IMG/VR virus record: IMGVR_UViG_3300036832_000827
Location: 1-64,000 of that record
Origin: a virus
DNA: 64,000 bases
Direction: 5' to 3' (one strand)
In this document: one piece after another, positions 31,694-38,183 of the stretch
Position numbering within the stretch: position 1 is the first letter of the stretch
Layout: each line of letters opens with the position of its first letter
The notes under the pieces: generated by a model
Database searches by the model: none
Seen by the model: only the letters and a program-made list of their open reading frames with translations
What the model was told of the DNA's origin: nothing
Program-made: the position numbers and the translations under genes

Positions 31694-31898
31694 AAAAACG
31701 TAAGAGGCCGACCATCTCCAGGATCTCTCCTAAAAACGATCGGCCTTACAGCTTATACAGGCTCAGCTCGCATTCCCCTTAACACCTAGATCTGCTAAAA
31801 GCGGAGACGTCGTAAGTCCCCCAGTTCTCGAAGGCCCTCGGCCCCTCCGCTTCTTCCCCCCGCCTTATTCCTAGTTTCGGCGGGGAAAACTTTTTCGA
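31694..31898 (-). promoter_or_regulatory. structured 205-base leader, candidate regulatory RNA
   Basis: No gene is seen. On the minus strand three stem candidates occur: CCCCGCC/GGCGGGG (about 31854-31883), GCGGAG with CTCCGC followed by TTTT (about 31800-31849), and GGCCGA/TCGGCC flanking the ribosome site and start of the next gene (about 31698-31745). A short AGCT/AGCT hairpin lies between. The combination of mid-leader terminator-like stem and a stem over the ribosome site suggests regulation, but no known riboswitch was recognised. Confidence 0.35.
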
Positions 31899-32375
31899 TC
31901 AATGAGCATTCATATTTAGCCGAAGCCAACTCCGAATGTCATCGCCCCTGATCCGTCCGCCTGCCTTTGGCAGATCGAATACCGCACTCTCCTTGAATCT
32001 CTGGTGATACTTCCAGGCTGTGAAGGTCACCCTGTTGCCGTCCCAAAGTCTGACGGTCGGCTTCTCGCCCAGCTCGCGTGCAAAGAGCTCCAGGATATTC
32101 AGAGCGAAATCTGCGGGCCCCGATCCTGCGTATCCCCACTCCATGCCGGTCGGCGAGTGATGGCGAAATACCTGAAAGATGTTGAAGTGCAGGCCGTCCT
32201 CGCGGCGCTCGCAGATGATGTCCTTCGCCGCATGATCGAACGGAAGATCGACCCGATCACTGCTCTCGAAATTGTTCGCGTTGGCCGCGCAGATCGCCCC
32301 CATTCCGCGCTCGACGCTCTCGCTCAGGCTCAGAGGCCGGTTACATTTCAAGCATGTAGCTGTTGCAGTCGTCAT
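31899..32375 (-). CDS. DUF6011-type protein with C-x2-C N-terminus
   Basis: Encodes 158 residues. CLKCNRPLSLSESVERGMGA is the short zinc-binding module of DUF6011. The second half (HHSPTGMEWGYAGSGPADFA) matches a conserved phage domain of unknown function. The upstream 141 bases contain no gene. Confidence 0.65.
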   Translation of the reverse strand: MTTATATCLKCNRPLSLSESVERGMGAICAANANNFESSDRVDLPFDHAAKDIICERREDGLHFNIFQVFRHHSPTGMEWGYAGSGPADFALNILELFARELGEKPTVRLWDGNRVTFTAWKYHQRFKESAVFDLPKAGGRIRGDDIRSWLRLNMNAH

Positions 32376-32516
32376 AACTTTTCAAAAGGATTTGAAAGGG
32401 CGGACGATCGAAGCGGTTCGACAGGAAAAGGAGCGACCGCCGCCCTTCACCGAACGGCCGGCCTGATCCCCCCTTGGATTCGCTTGAGAGGGACGCGACC
32501 GGCGCCGGGTCTGATG

Positions 32517-33491
32517 TTATTTCTTTTTGGTGGTCGACGGCGGTGGTGGTTCGTCGTCGGTCGTGAGCGGCAACTCCGGTTCGCCTGTCTCCGGTGTCGG
32601 CGCTTCGGGAGCCTCCGGCTCCGGCTTCTCAGGCTCCGGCTCTTGCGGCGTCGATGCCATTCGCTCCTTGAGCCCGGCCATTCCGCCCGATGCCTCAGAC
32701 TTGGCCCGCGCCTCGGCCGCCGTCATCAGCGGGAAAGCCTCGTCGACCGTGGTCTGGCCATCCTTGATGGCAGTCGCGTATCCCTTGAGGATAGCGATGT
32801 CATCGAGACCTACATCGTCAAGCGATGGCCGGTCAAGCGCCGTCAGTATCCGCTCGGGCGTGACACCCATTTTCCCAAAGTATTCGACCACGTTCGCCCG
32901 AACACCCGACAACGTCGACGCCTCGCCGATAGCAACCTGACGCGCGGCCAGAAAGATATCGTTTACGTAAGCCTTCGGGATGACCCGGAAGATGGCGTTC
33001 CTCAGCGCGATCGATATCGCCGAATTGCCCGTCACAATTATCATGTCGTCACTGAACCGCATACCGTTCTTGTTCGTGATCTTCCGGCGATTCTGGATGC
33101 GGATCGCGATGTTGTTTTCGAGGTCCCAGCATGTCGCTTCAGCAATGACCTCGCGGTCCGTCTCGCCGGCTACACGCGACTCGACACGCAGATTTTTCCA
33201 CGCCGATGCGCAGATTTCCGCCAGCCGGACAGATGGCCCGGTGATGGGCTTGCCTGCTCGCGGCAAAGTGTACATGCACGACGCGGCCGTCGCCTCGTCA
33301 AGCGTCGCCATCTCAACCGCCTTCTCCTTGAACGCCTTGATCGAGCGCGGATACTTGAGAGCTGTCGAGATCTGGATGTCGACCTCCGACGAATTGATGA
33401 CCATCGGGAGGCCTTCGTTCCCGTTCTGGTTTCCGACGACTATTGCGTCGTCGATGGTGTCTGTCATTGCAAGTTTTGAAGTTGGGGTCAT
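32517..33491 (-). CDS. putative single-strand annealing protein
   Basis: Encodes 324 residues. YPRSIKAFKEKAVEMATLDE, then PRAGKPITGPSVRLAEICAS and MIIVTGNSAISIALRNAIFR, are the conserved core of a phage protein regularly paired with YqaJ exonucleases; its partner role fits a RecT/Erf-like annealing protein. The C-terminal 60 residues are Pro/Glu-rich. The ATG is preceded by AAGGA and a GATTTTACA box (33514-33522). It lies directly downstream of the YqaJ gene. Confidence 0.65.
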   Translation of the reverse strand: MTPTSKLAMTDTIDDAIVVGNQNGNEGLPMVINSSEVDIQISTALKYPRSIKAFKEKAVEMATLDEATAASCMYTLPRAGKPITGPSVRLAEICASAWKNLRVESRVAGETDREVIAEATCWDLENNIAIRIQNRRKITNKNGMRFSDDMIIVTGNSAISIALRNAIFRVIPKAYVNDIFLAARQVAIGEASTLSGVRANVVEYFGKMGVTPERILTALDRPSLDDVGLDDIAILKGYATAIKDGQTTVDEAFPLMTAAEARAKSEASGGMAGLKERMASTPQEPEPEKPEPEAPEAPTPETGEPELPLTTDDEPPPPSTTKKK

Positions 33492-33513
33492 AATTTTGAT
33501 CGTTCCTTTTATG

Positions 33514-33571
33514 TGTAAAATCTAAGTTCCTAACTCGTTCGTCCAAATTGTAAAATCTGCCTAGATCACTC
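33514..33571 (-). repeat. mini-array 4, one full two-box unit plus edge
   Basis: GATTTTACA (33549-33557), 8 bases, GAACGAGTTA (33531-33540), 8 bases, GATTTTACA (33514-33522) on the minus strand, with a further degenerate GAGTGA next to the upstream stop. It fills the gap between the YqaJ and annealing protein genes. Same period and box set as mini-array 3. Confidence 0.7.
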
Positions 33572-34510
33572 CTAAGCTGCCTGTCGGCTCGCCTTCTCGC
33601 TGACTTTTTTGAATCGCGTCACGCGGCACGTCGATATCTCGACATAGTCGGCCAGAATTCCCGGATGATCGATGGCCAGACGCTTCCGGTCGATACCCGA
33701 ACGGTTCTGCTCCAAAAATGTCACGGTGCCCAGGTCGCAAACTGCTGCTTCGGCATCGGCCATCGCGGTTATCATCGCCGCCTGCGCCGCCTCTGCTTTT
33801 TCCTCAGCGATCTTTTTCGCGGCCTTCTTTTCGAGCCAGTCCATGACCAGAGCATTCGCGATCGGGACCGTACGATTCGGTTCGCGCCGTACGCGTTTTA
33901 ATATCTCTAAATGCGGCTGCATGTTCGTCGGCGGGATGTCCGGCACGACATGCTTATTCCAAAACTCGTCGGCACGTTCGCACATTATGTCTACGACCTG
34001 TTTGTCCCACGGCACAAGAAACCTGGCGAAGCCTCGGCCGCCGATGAACGCCGCGACACGGCACGTATCGAAGCTGGTACATATCATGTGCACAAGCGAC
34101 TGAATAAGAACGCGCTCGGGCACGACATCGCTGTCGGTGTCTCCCCAGCGTTCGCCCGAAAAGAAAAAGAGACCCGTCGTCTTTGCCTCGATCGGCTGAC
34201 CCGTCGCACGTACTAAAGCGTCGACGTTCGAACCCATCGGGAATGGCAGGCCCTTCGCTACGCGGTACTGGTTTCGAATGATCTCTCCGAACTCTCGCTC
34301 TGCGTACTGCAAAACTCCGTCTTCAAAAAATGTTCCGGCAAGCAGCGGGTCATGGTCGCGCAGGTTTCGCCCGTCGTCTGCCAGCTTTCCCGTCTTCTCC
34401 AGCCATACATCTGAAGCGTTCCGGCGCGGATCGAATCCTAATATCGCAGCCATATCGGATGACCCGATGCGGCCCTGTCGTGATGCTCTCTGTAGTTCAG
34501 TTATCGGCAT
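33572..34510 (-). CDS. YqaJ-family viral exonuclease
   Basis: Encodes 312 residues from ATG 34508-34510. RQGRIGSSDMAAILGFDP opens the YqaJ/lambda-exonuclease fold, with E63, D97, E108 and K110 (EAKTTG) as the metal and catalytic residues. It would resect double-stranded ends and hand over to the annealing protein next to it. The start is ten bases downstream of a GATCTTACA box and lacks a strong ribosome site. A Met 31 codons further upstream was rejected as basic filler. Confidence 0.85.
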   Translation of the reverse strand: MPITELQRASRQGRIGSSDMAAILGFDPRRNASDVWLEKTGKLADDGRNLRDHDPLLAGTFFEDGVLQYAEREFGEIIRNQYRVAKGLPFPMGSNVDALVRATGQPIEAKTTGLFFFSGERWGDTDSDVVPERVLIQSLVHMICTSFDTCRVAAFIGGRGFARFLVPWDKQVVDIMCERADEFWNKHVVPDIPPTNMQPHLEILKRVRREPNRTVPIANALVMDWLEKKAAKKIAEEKAEAAQAAMITAMADAEAAVCDLGTVTFLEQNRSGIDRKRLAIDHPGILADYVEISTCRVTRFKKVSEKASRQAA

Positions 34511-34551
34511 AAGTTTTGTAAGATCTTTCCTTTTTTGGAATTTAGTTTTTT

Positions 34552-34758
34552 TTAAGAATCGAAGGCCACGGCCACTTCGCTCGTTCTTTGCCTTGCGAGC
34601 CATCTCGCTATTCGCGGATCGGCCTGCATCCGTTCAAGTTTTTCCTTCAGCGCCTCGCGTATTATTTGCGCTTCAGGTATGTCCAAAATATCCGCATAAT
34701 CCCTGAGCCGTTTTCGTTCGACCTCGCTTATCCGGGCGGCTACTTGTGTGTTCCTCAT
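34552..34758 (-). CDS. ribbon-helix-helix regulator (lysogeny switch candidate)
   Basis: Encodes 68 residues from ATG 34756-34758; a longer reading of 93 residues lacks support. MRNTQVAARISEVERKRLRD then YADILDIPEAQIIREALKEK is a MetJ/Arc-type strand plus two helices. It is divergent from a second CopG-like gene across a shared promoter region, an arrangement of opposing regulators. It is the first gene of the minus-strand early unit, so its product could control the lytic program. Confidence 0.75.
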   Translation of the reverse strand: MRNTQVAARISEVERKRLRDYADILDIPEAQIIREALKEKLERMQADPRIARWLARQRTSEVAVAFDS

Positions 34759-34805
34759 AAGCCCTCGTTCGTGTTTCACTTTGTGCGTCACCAAGTGCAA
34801 CTCGT

Positions 34806-34833
34806 ACTGTAGCACAATGCGAGGCCATGTCAA
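34806..34833 (-). promoter_or_regulatory. sigma-70 promoter for the minus-strand regulator
   Basis: TTGACA (34828-34833), 16 bases, TACAGT (34806-34811) on the minus strand. The -10 element overlaps GTGCTACA, which resembles GCTACACACTGTGATAC at 36.5 kb. Upstream, TTTTTACGT occurs twice (about 34838-34846 and 34859-34867), a possible operator pair for a ribbon-helix-helix protein. Confidence 0.75.
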
Positions 34834-34937
34834 CTCTTGTTTTTACGTTTCGAATAATATTTTTACGTACGTAGAATTTGGGATTTACAATGCGTCACAT
34901 CTGTGATACATGTAGAGCCTCAGTCCGCACACTAACT

Positions 34938-35273
34938 ATGGTATTTGTACCTAAAGACAAAAGCATCAATCTACGTATGAACGCGGATCTCCGCGAACGA
35001 ATACAGCGTCTGGCCGATAAACACTACCTATCGCTCTCCTCGATGGCGCATATCATCCTGGCCTGGGGTGCCGACAAATTCGAAGGCGGCTCCAGTAGTT
35101 ATGTCGTTGAGCCTCCGGTCCATAAGGATTACATTGTCGAGCGCCGAATTCACGAGCCGTTGCTGACCGAAGTGAAGGGTGCCGAAACTGTTCCGATCCG
35201 GTCGGCTGGCGTCGTTGGCCGGCCCCGTAATAAGAAGCGCGGCGGCGTTGGAACAAAAAGGAAAGTGAAATAG
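34938..35273 (+). CDS. CopG-like regulator, first gene of the lysogeny operon
   Basis: Encodes 111 residues from ATG 34938. KDKSINLRMNADLRERIQRL then HYLSLSSMAHIILAWGADKF is a strand-helix-helix DNA-binding unit with an extended basic C-terminus (VGRPRNKKRGGVG). Start upstream at 34878 would include non-conserved sequence and lies next to a TGTGATAC site (34895-34905). Eight bases separate its stop from the next gene. Probably binds the shared control region. Confidence 0.7.
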   Translation: MVFVPKDKSINLRMNADLRERIQRLADKHYLSLSSMAHIILAWGADKFEGGSSSYVVEPPVHKDYIVERRIHEPLLTEVKGAETVPIRSAGVVGRPRNKKRGGVGTKRKVK

Positions 35274-35280
35274 GAGTAAC

Positions 35281-35727
35281 GTGAAAAATATCTCGTATTC
35301 ATTTGCCGGCAATTGGCAGGAGCGCGTAAAGACGCGCCGCTCTCTCCGATTTCCGATGCCGGCCGGCGTGACCAAGGTGGTACTGACAGCTCATGAGGCG
35401 CGTCTTGCCCGTAACGGGGACTTCTCTTTATTGGAGGTCGTCGGCGATCAGCTTGAGAGGTTCGGCATCTGCCGGGGTGACAGACTTATTTGCGAGCGTG
35501 TCGCATCTCCTAATGAGATCTCGACGCCCGGCTTTTATGTCGCGAAGCGTTGCGATGCCAAAGAAGAGGTCGTCGTAAAGATCGAGATTCGCGAGGGCCG
35601 GGTGATCGCGCTTGATTGTGATAGCGGCGACCGACTCGATGATATTGAGATCGATCGCGCCGTCGTCCACCTTTTGCGCGACCCGGACGCGTCGGGCGAC
35701 TTCAGGCGCAAGCGACACCGGCACTGA
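35281..35727 (+). CDS. S24/LexA-like protein lacking the catalytic serine
   Basis: Encodes 148 residues from GTG 35281, preceded by AGGAG. Residues 51-69 (LEVVGDQLERFGICRGDRL) are the S24 peptidase motif VxGDSM...gI..GD with the serine replaced by Q57, while K100 in VVVKIEIREG fits the catalytic lysine. There is no helix-turn-helix. A self-cleaving repressor is therefore unlikely; a dimerising co-repressor or a decoy for host RecA/LexA control is possible. Confidence 0.6.
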   Translation: MKNISYSFAGNWQERVKTRRSLRFPMPAGVTKVVLTAHEARLARNGDFSLLEVVGDQLERFGICRGDRLICERVASPNEISTPGFYVAKRCDAKEEVVVKIEIREGRVIALDCDSGDRLDDIEIDRAVVHLLRDPDASGDFRRKRHRH

Positions 35728-35794
35728 ATTTTAGGATCGGGCGAACTCGGGAAGTTCACACACAAACCAAAAAGGATAACTACAAAAAACAAAC

Positions 35795-36010
35795 ATGAAA
35801 AAACTAATGTCCACATTTCTGCTGCTGACGATCCTCGCTCTCAGCGGTCTCGCGAACACTTTTGCAACTGCGTACTTCACCGGCAGGTCACACTACGTCA
35901 CGACCGTGACAGGCCAGGCCGGTGTCCAGTGCGAATACAACTATCTCGGCAATAAATTCTGGCGCACCTTTCTTGGCAGCATGTGTCCGAACTCCGTGGA
36001 GGTTCAGTAA
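35795..36010 (+). CDS. small exported protein
   Basis: Encodes 71 residues with a signal peptide (MKKLMSTFLLLTILALSGLA) and a mature part of about 48 residues containing two cysteines (VQCEYNYL, GSMCPN), possibly a disulphide. It lies within the lysogeny operon, which fits a lysogenic conversion or superinfection-exclusion product. No family recognised. Confidence 0.6.
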   Translation: MKKLMSTFLLLTILALSGLANTFATAYFTGRSHYVTTVTGQAGVQCEYNYLGNKFWRTFLGSMCPNSVEVQ

Positions 36011-36015
36011 GTAAA

Positions 36016-36375
36016 ATGAGATCTCTTTTCTTAACGCTTATCTTTATCGCCGCGATCGGCTGTGTGAGTTTCACTCATGCGCAAAGCGCAAAAGCGGCAG
36101 AGGCTCAAGGCTCCCCGGCCTGGCCCGAGGTCAAGGCCATGCAAAAGGAAGAGCGCGACGCTCTCAGGAATAAACAGGACTCCGAATTCCGCCTGCTCCT
36201 GGACATCCAAAAGGATACAGCCGACAGGCTTCTTTCAAGCGCTGCGAACGCTAACGATCTCTCGAAGCTCTTTGCCGAAGAGAGGGCGGCTGCGATGAAG
36301 ACGTATGCTGAGGAACGCTCGCGGCTCGAAGACATCCAGGCCCAAGAGAGGAAGGCTTTCTATCCCAAACCCTGA
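36016..36375 (+). CDS. exported charged helical protein
   Basis: Encodes 119 residues from ATG 36016; a start 11 codons earlier lies in the preceding gene. MRSLFLTLIFIAAIGCVSF is a signal peptide with a probable cleavage after HAQSA or a weak lipobox at C17. The mature protein is a charged helix (KAMQKEERDALRNKQDSEFR). It is followed by a strong terminator. Role could be exclusion, envelope binding or spanin-like; none is shown. Confidence 0.6.
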   Translation: MRSLFLTLIFIAAIGCVSFTHAQSAKAAEAQGSPAWPEVKAMQKEERDALRNKQDSEFRLLLDIQKDTADRLLSSAANANDLSKLFAEERAAAMKTYAEERSRLEDIQAQERKAFYPKP

Positions 36376-36398
36376 CCACCGATTCCCCACTGTCGAAT

Positions 36399-36426
36399 AA
36401 GGCGTCTCACATGAGACGCCTTTTTT
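36399..36426 (+). terminator. intrinsic terminator of the lysogeny operon
   Basis: GGCGTCTC (36401-36408) pairs with GAGACGCC (36413-36420), followed by TTTTTT (36421-36426). Confidence 0.95.
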
Positions 36427-36429
36427 ATG

Positions 36430-36482
36430 TTGACATCACCCGCGCCCGAGGTATAAAGTGCTGTGCTACACACTGTGATACG
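36430..36482 (+). promoter_or_regulatory. promoter and operator-like site before the excisionase candidate
   Basis: TTGACA (36430-36435), 16 bases, TATAAA (36452-36457). CACACTGTGATAC (36470-36482) overlaps the initial transcribed region; the TGTGATAC half recurs at 34.9, 18.6 and 10.1 kb, so it may be a regulator site of the switch. Confidence 0.75.
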
Positions 36483-36505
36483 TTGTAAGACACGGGGGAA
36501 GTAGC

Positions 36506-36757
36506 ATGACCGACTCGGATCGGATCGACGAACTGACCGAAAAAGTAGATCGCTTGTTAGAGCTCGCACCCACGATCGAAGCGCTCGGCCGCATTCTTAT
36601 CCGGCGCCGAACCGCTGCCAAGCGCGGCGTCCTGCATCGAACGACGATCGATAAAAATAAAAATATTGATAAGTTCGAAGAGGTCGGACACAAAAGAACT
36701 TTCATCGAGATCGGCGACGTCGCCGTCATCAAGCAACGCAAAAGATCCGCCAAATAG
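36506..36757 (+). CDS. putative excisionase / recombination directionality factor
   Basis: Encodes 83 residues. Residues 1-30 are a helix, then RRRTAAKRGVLHRTTIDKNK and EEVGHKRTFIEIGDVAVIKQ follow the winged-helix pattern of AlpA/MerR-like excisionases (helix, turn, short wing, basic end). Its stop overlaps the left integrase arm repeat. It sits directly upstream of attP, as Xis genes often do. No exact family identity is claimed. Confidence 0.5.
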   Translation: MTDSDRIDELTEKVDRLLELAPTIEALGRILIRRRTAAKRGVLHRTTIDKNKNIDKFEEVGHKRTFIEIGDVAVIKQRKRSAK

Positions 36758-36775
36758 TTAGTAACATAGTTAGTA
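36754..36775 (+). other. left integrase arm sites (two repeats)
   Basis: ATAGTTAGTA occurs at 36754-36763 and 36766-36775. The first overlaps the stop codon of the excisionase candidate. They are 51 bases from the att core and repeated on the other side, as expected of arm-type integrase sites. Confidence 0.7.
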
Positions 36776-36825
36776 GCTCTACCTTAAGTATTGCCCCGCA
36801 ACCACTTAGCTCGATATGAACGGGT

Positions 36826-36868
36826 TCTCTTAATCCGCGAGTCAAAGGTTCGATTCCTTTACGACCCA
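36826..36868 (+). other. attP: attP core, 3' half of a tRNA-Lys(CUU) gene
   Basis: The segment contains an anticodon loop CTCTTAA, variable loop, a perfect T arm (AAAGG/CCTTT around TTCGATT) and the acceptor ACGACCCA. The 5' half of a tRNA is missing, so it is not a working tRNA gene. Phage sequence flanks both sides with arm repeats left and right, so it is an intact attP and not attL or attR. The matching host tRNA-Lys gene is the inferred attB. Confidence 0.85.
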
Positions 36869-36900
36869 AACCAAAAACACAGTGAAAAAGGCCGTAAAAT

Positions 36901-36935
36901 GGGGGCGAAACGAGTTTTCGCCCTTTTGCATTTTA
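36901..36935 (+). terminator. terminator between attP and integrase
   Basis: GGGCGAAA (36903-36910) pairs with TTTCGCCC (36916-36923), followed by TTTTGCATTTT. Possibly bidirectional. It would stop transcripts that enter integrase from the lysogeny operon. Confidence 0.85.
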
Positions 36936-36975
36936 AACCCCGTCTGCTACAATATGACCAGAAAGCAGACGAAAC

Positions 36976-37006
36976 ATAGTTAGTAATAGTTAGTAAATAG
37001 TTAGTA
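36976..37006 (+). other. right integrase arm sites (three repeats)
   Basis: ATAGTTAGTA at 36976-36985, 36986-36995 and 36997-37006, immediately before the integrase ribosome site. Together with the left pair these make five direct repeats across attP, an asymmetric two-plus-three layout. Confidence 0.75.
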
Positions 37007-37019
37007 GGAGGGTCTAAAA

Positions 37020-38183
37020 ATGGCAAAAAAGACGAAGGGAAAATACCGGGATCGATGCGTCGAAATCGACGGCAAGTTGTATGGGGTCCATTATTACAAA
37101 AACGAAAAGGGCGAGCAGAAAAAGAAGCTAAAAAGAGCGGCGAACCGGACGGAAGCCCGGCAGTGGGCTGAGGCTCAGCTTGTCAAATTACAAGAGACTG
37201 GCGGCGTACTTAAGATCGAGAAAAAGACGACCTTTGCCGAACTCGCGACGTGGTACAAAACGGCGCATCTCGTTGAGGCTGTTTTTGAAAAAGGCATCAA
37301 GGTTGATGGCGTGAAGGATTGGAAAAGATTGCGCGGAAAGCTTGATAGGATGGTTGAGTATTTTGGCTCTAAGCCATTAAGCGAGATCACTACTCCTGTG
37401 CTGGTCACGTATGCGCGCTGGCGGCGCGAAACTGACAACGTGACGACGGCGACGATCAATCGTGATTTCGCGCTGATCCGTTCGGCGTTCCTTGCCGGCA
37501 AAGGTCTCCATCGACTTTTAGAGATACCAAAGTTCCCGATCAACAACGCGGCTGAAGTCTCCCGTGAGCGCGTGCTGTCCTTTGAAGAAGAAGAGCTCCT
37601 GCTTTCGGTCTGTGTCGACAAAGAGGTCATCACGGTCGAGCGGCTGGGGCAAACATACTCGCAAGAGATCCAGGCGAAGCGGGCGCACCTGAAAAACATC
37701 ATCGTTGTCGCGGTCGATACGGCGATGCGGAAAGGTGAAATATTCAAAATGGATTGGAGCGATGTCGATCTTGGGAAAGGAATAATTACGATACCGGTCT
37801 CGAACTCGAAAACACAAAGAGAGCGAGCCGTCCCGATGACGCCGCGCGTGCGCGAAATATTCGAAGCGATGCCAAGACGCAAAGGCAAGGTCTTCGACGG
37901 CACGGGCTGCAAACGAACTTTCGCGACCGCGTGCGAACGTGTCGGGTTGGTAGACGAAAATGAGATCCACTTTCACGATCTGCGACATACCGGCACGACG
38001 CGAATGGTTCGGGCGGGTGTCCCGCATACCGAAGTAATGAAAATTACCGGACACAGTCAAATGAAAACTTTCTTGCGATACGTAAACCTGACGGCGCCGG
38101 CGATCCAAAACGCGGGGCGGTTGCTTGGTAATTATGTCGAGTCTCAGATGGCTGAGGCTGCTGACTCGGAGGCGGTGAACTAA
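37020..38183 (+). CDS. int: tyrosine recombinase integrase
   Basis: Encodes 387 residues. Catalytic residues can be read: R237 (AMRKGEIF), K264, H319-x-x-R322 (HDLRHT), H345 (TGHS) and Y354 (LRYVNL). Residues 1-60 are a basic arm-binding-like domain, 70-180 the core-binding SAM-like domain. AGGAGG is seven bases before ATG. It abuts the end of the giant minus-strand gene tail to tail. It would recombine attP with the host tRNA-Lys gene. Confidence 0.95.
   Translation: MAKKTKGKYRDRCVEIDGKLYGVHYYKNEKGEQKKKLKRAANRTEARQWAEAQLVKLQETGGVLKIEKKTTFAELATWYKTAHLVEAVFEKGIKVDGVKDWKRLRGKLDRMVEYFGSKPLSEITTPVLVTYARWRRETDNVTTATINRDFALIRSAFLAGKGLHRLLEIPKFPINNAAEVSRERVLSFEEEELLLSVCVDKEVITVERLGQTYSQEIQAKRAHLKNIIVVAVDTAMRKGEIFKMDWSDVDLGKGIITIPVSNSKTQRERAVPMTPRVREIFEAMPRRKGKVFDGTGCKRTFATACERVGLVDENEIHFHDLRHTGTTRMVRAGVPHTEVMKITGHSQMKTFLRYVNLTAPAIQNAGRLLGNYVESQMAEAADSEAVN

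Noticed and set aside
31191-31715. 174-residue reading of the small basic protein
   Set aside because: The additional N-terminus is Arg/Gly/Pro noise that overlaps the 78-residue gene; the short start at 31460 is coupled by ATGA.
32004-33479. 491-residue reading frame on the plus strand
   Set aside because: It is antisense to the annealing-protein and DUF6011 genes, Arg-rich, and has no ribosome site or homology-like pattern.
36826-36868. Complete tRNA-Lys gene
   Set aside because: The acceptor 5' strand and D arm are missing; only the 3' half used as attP core is present.
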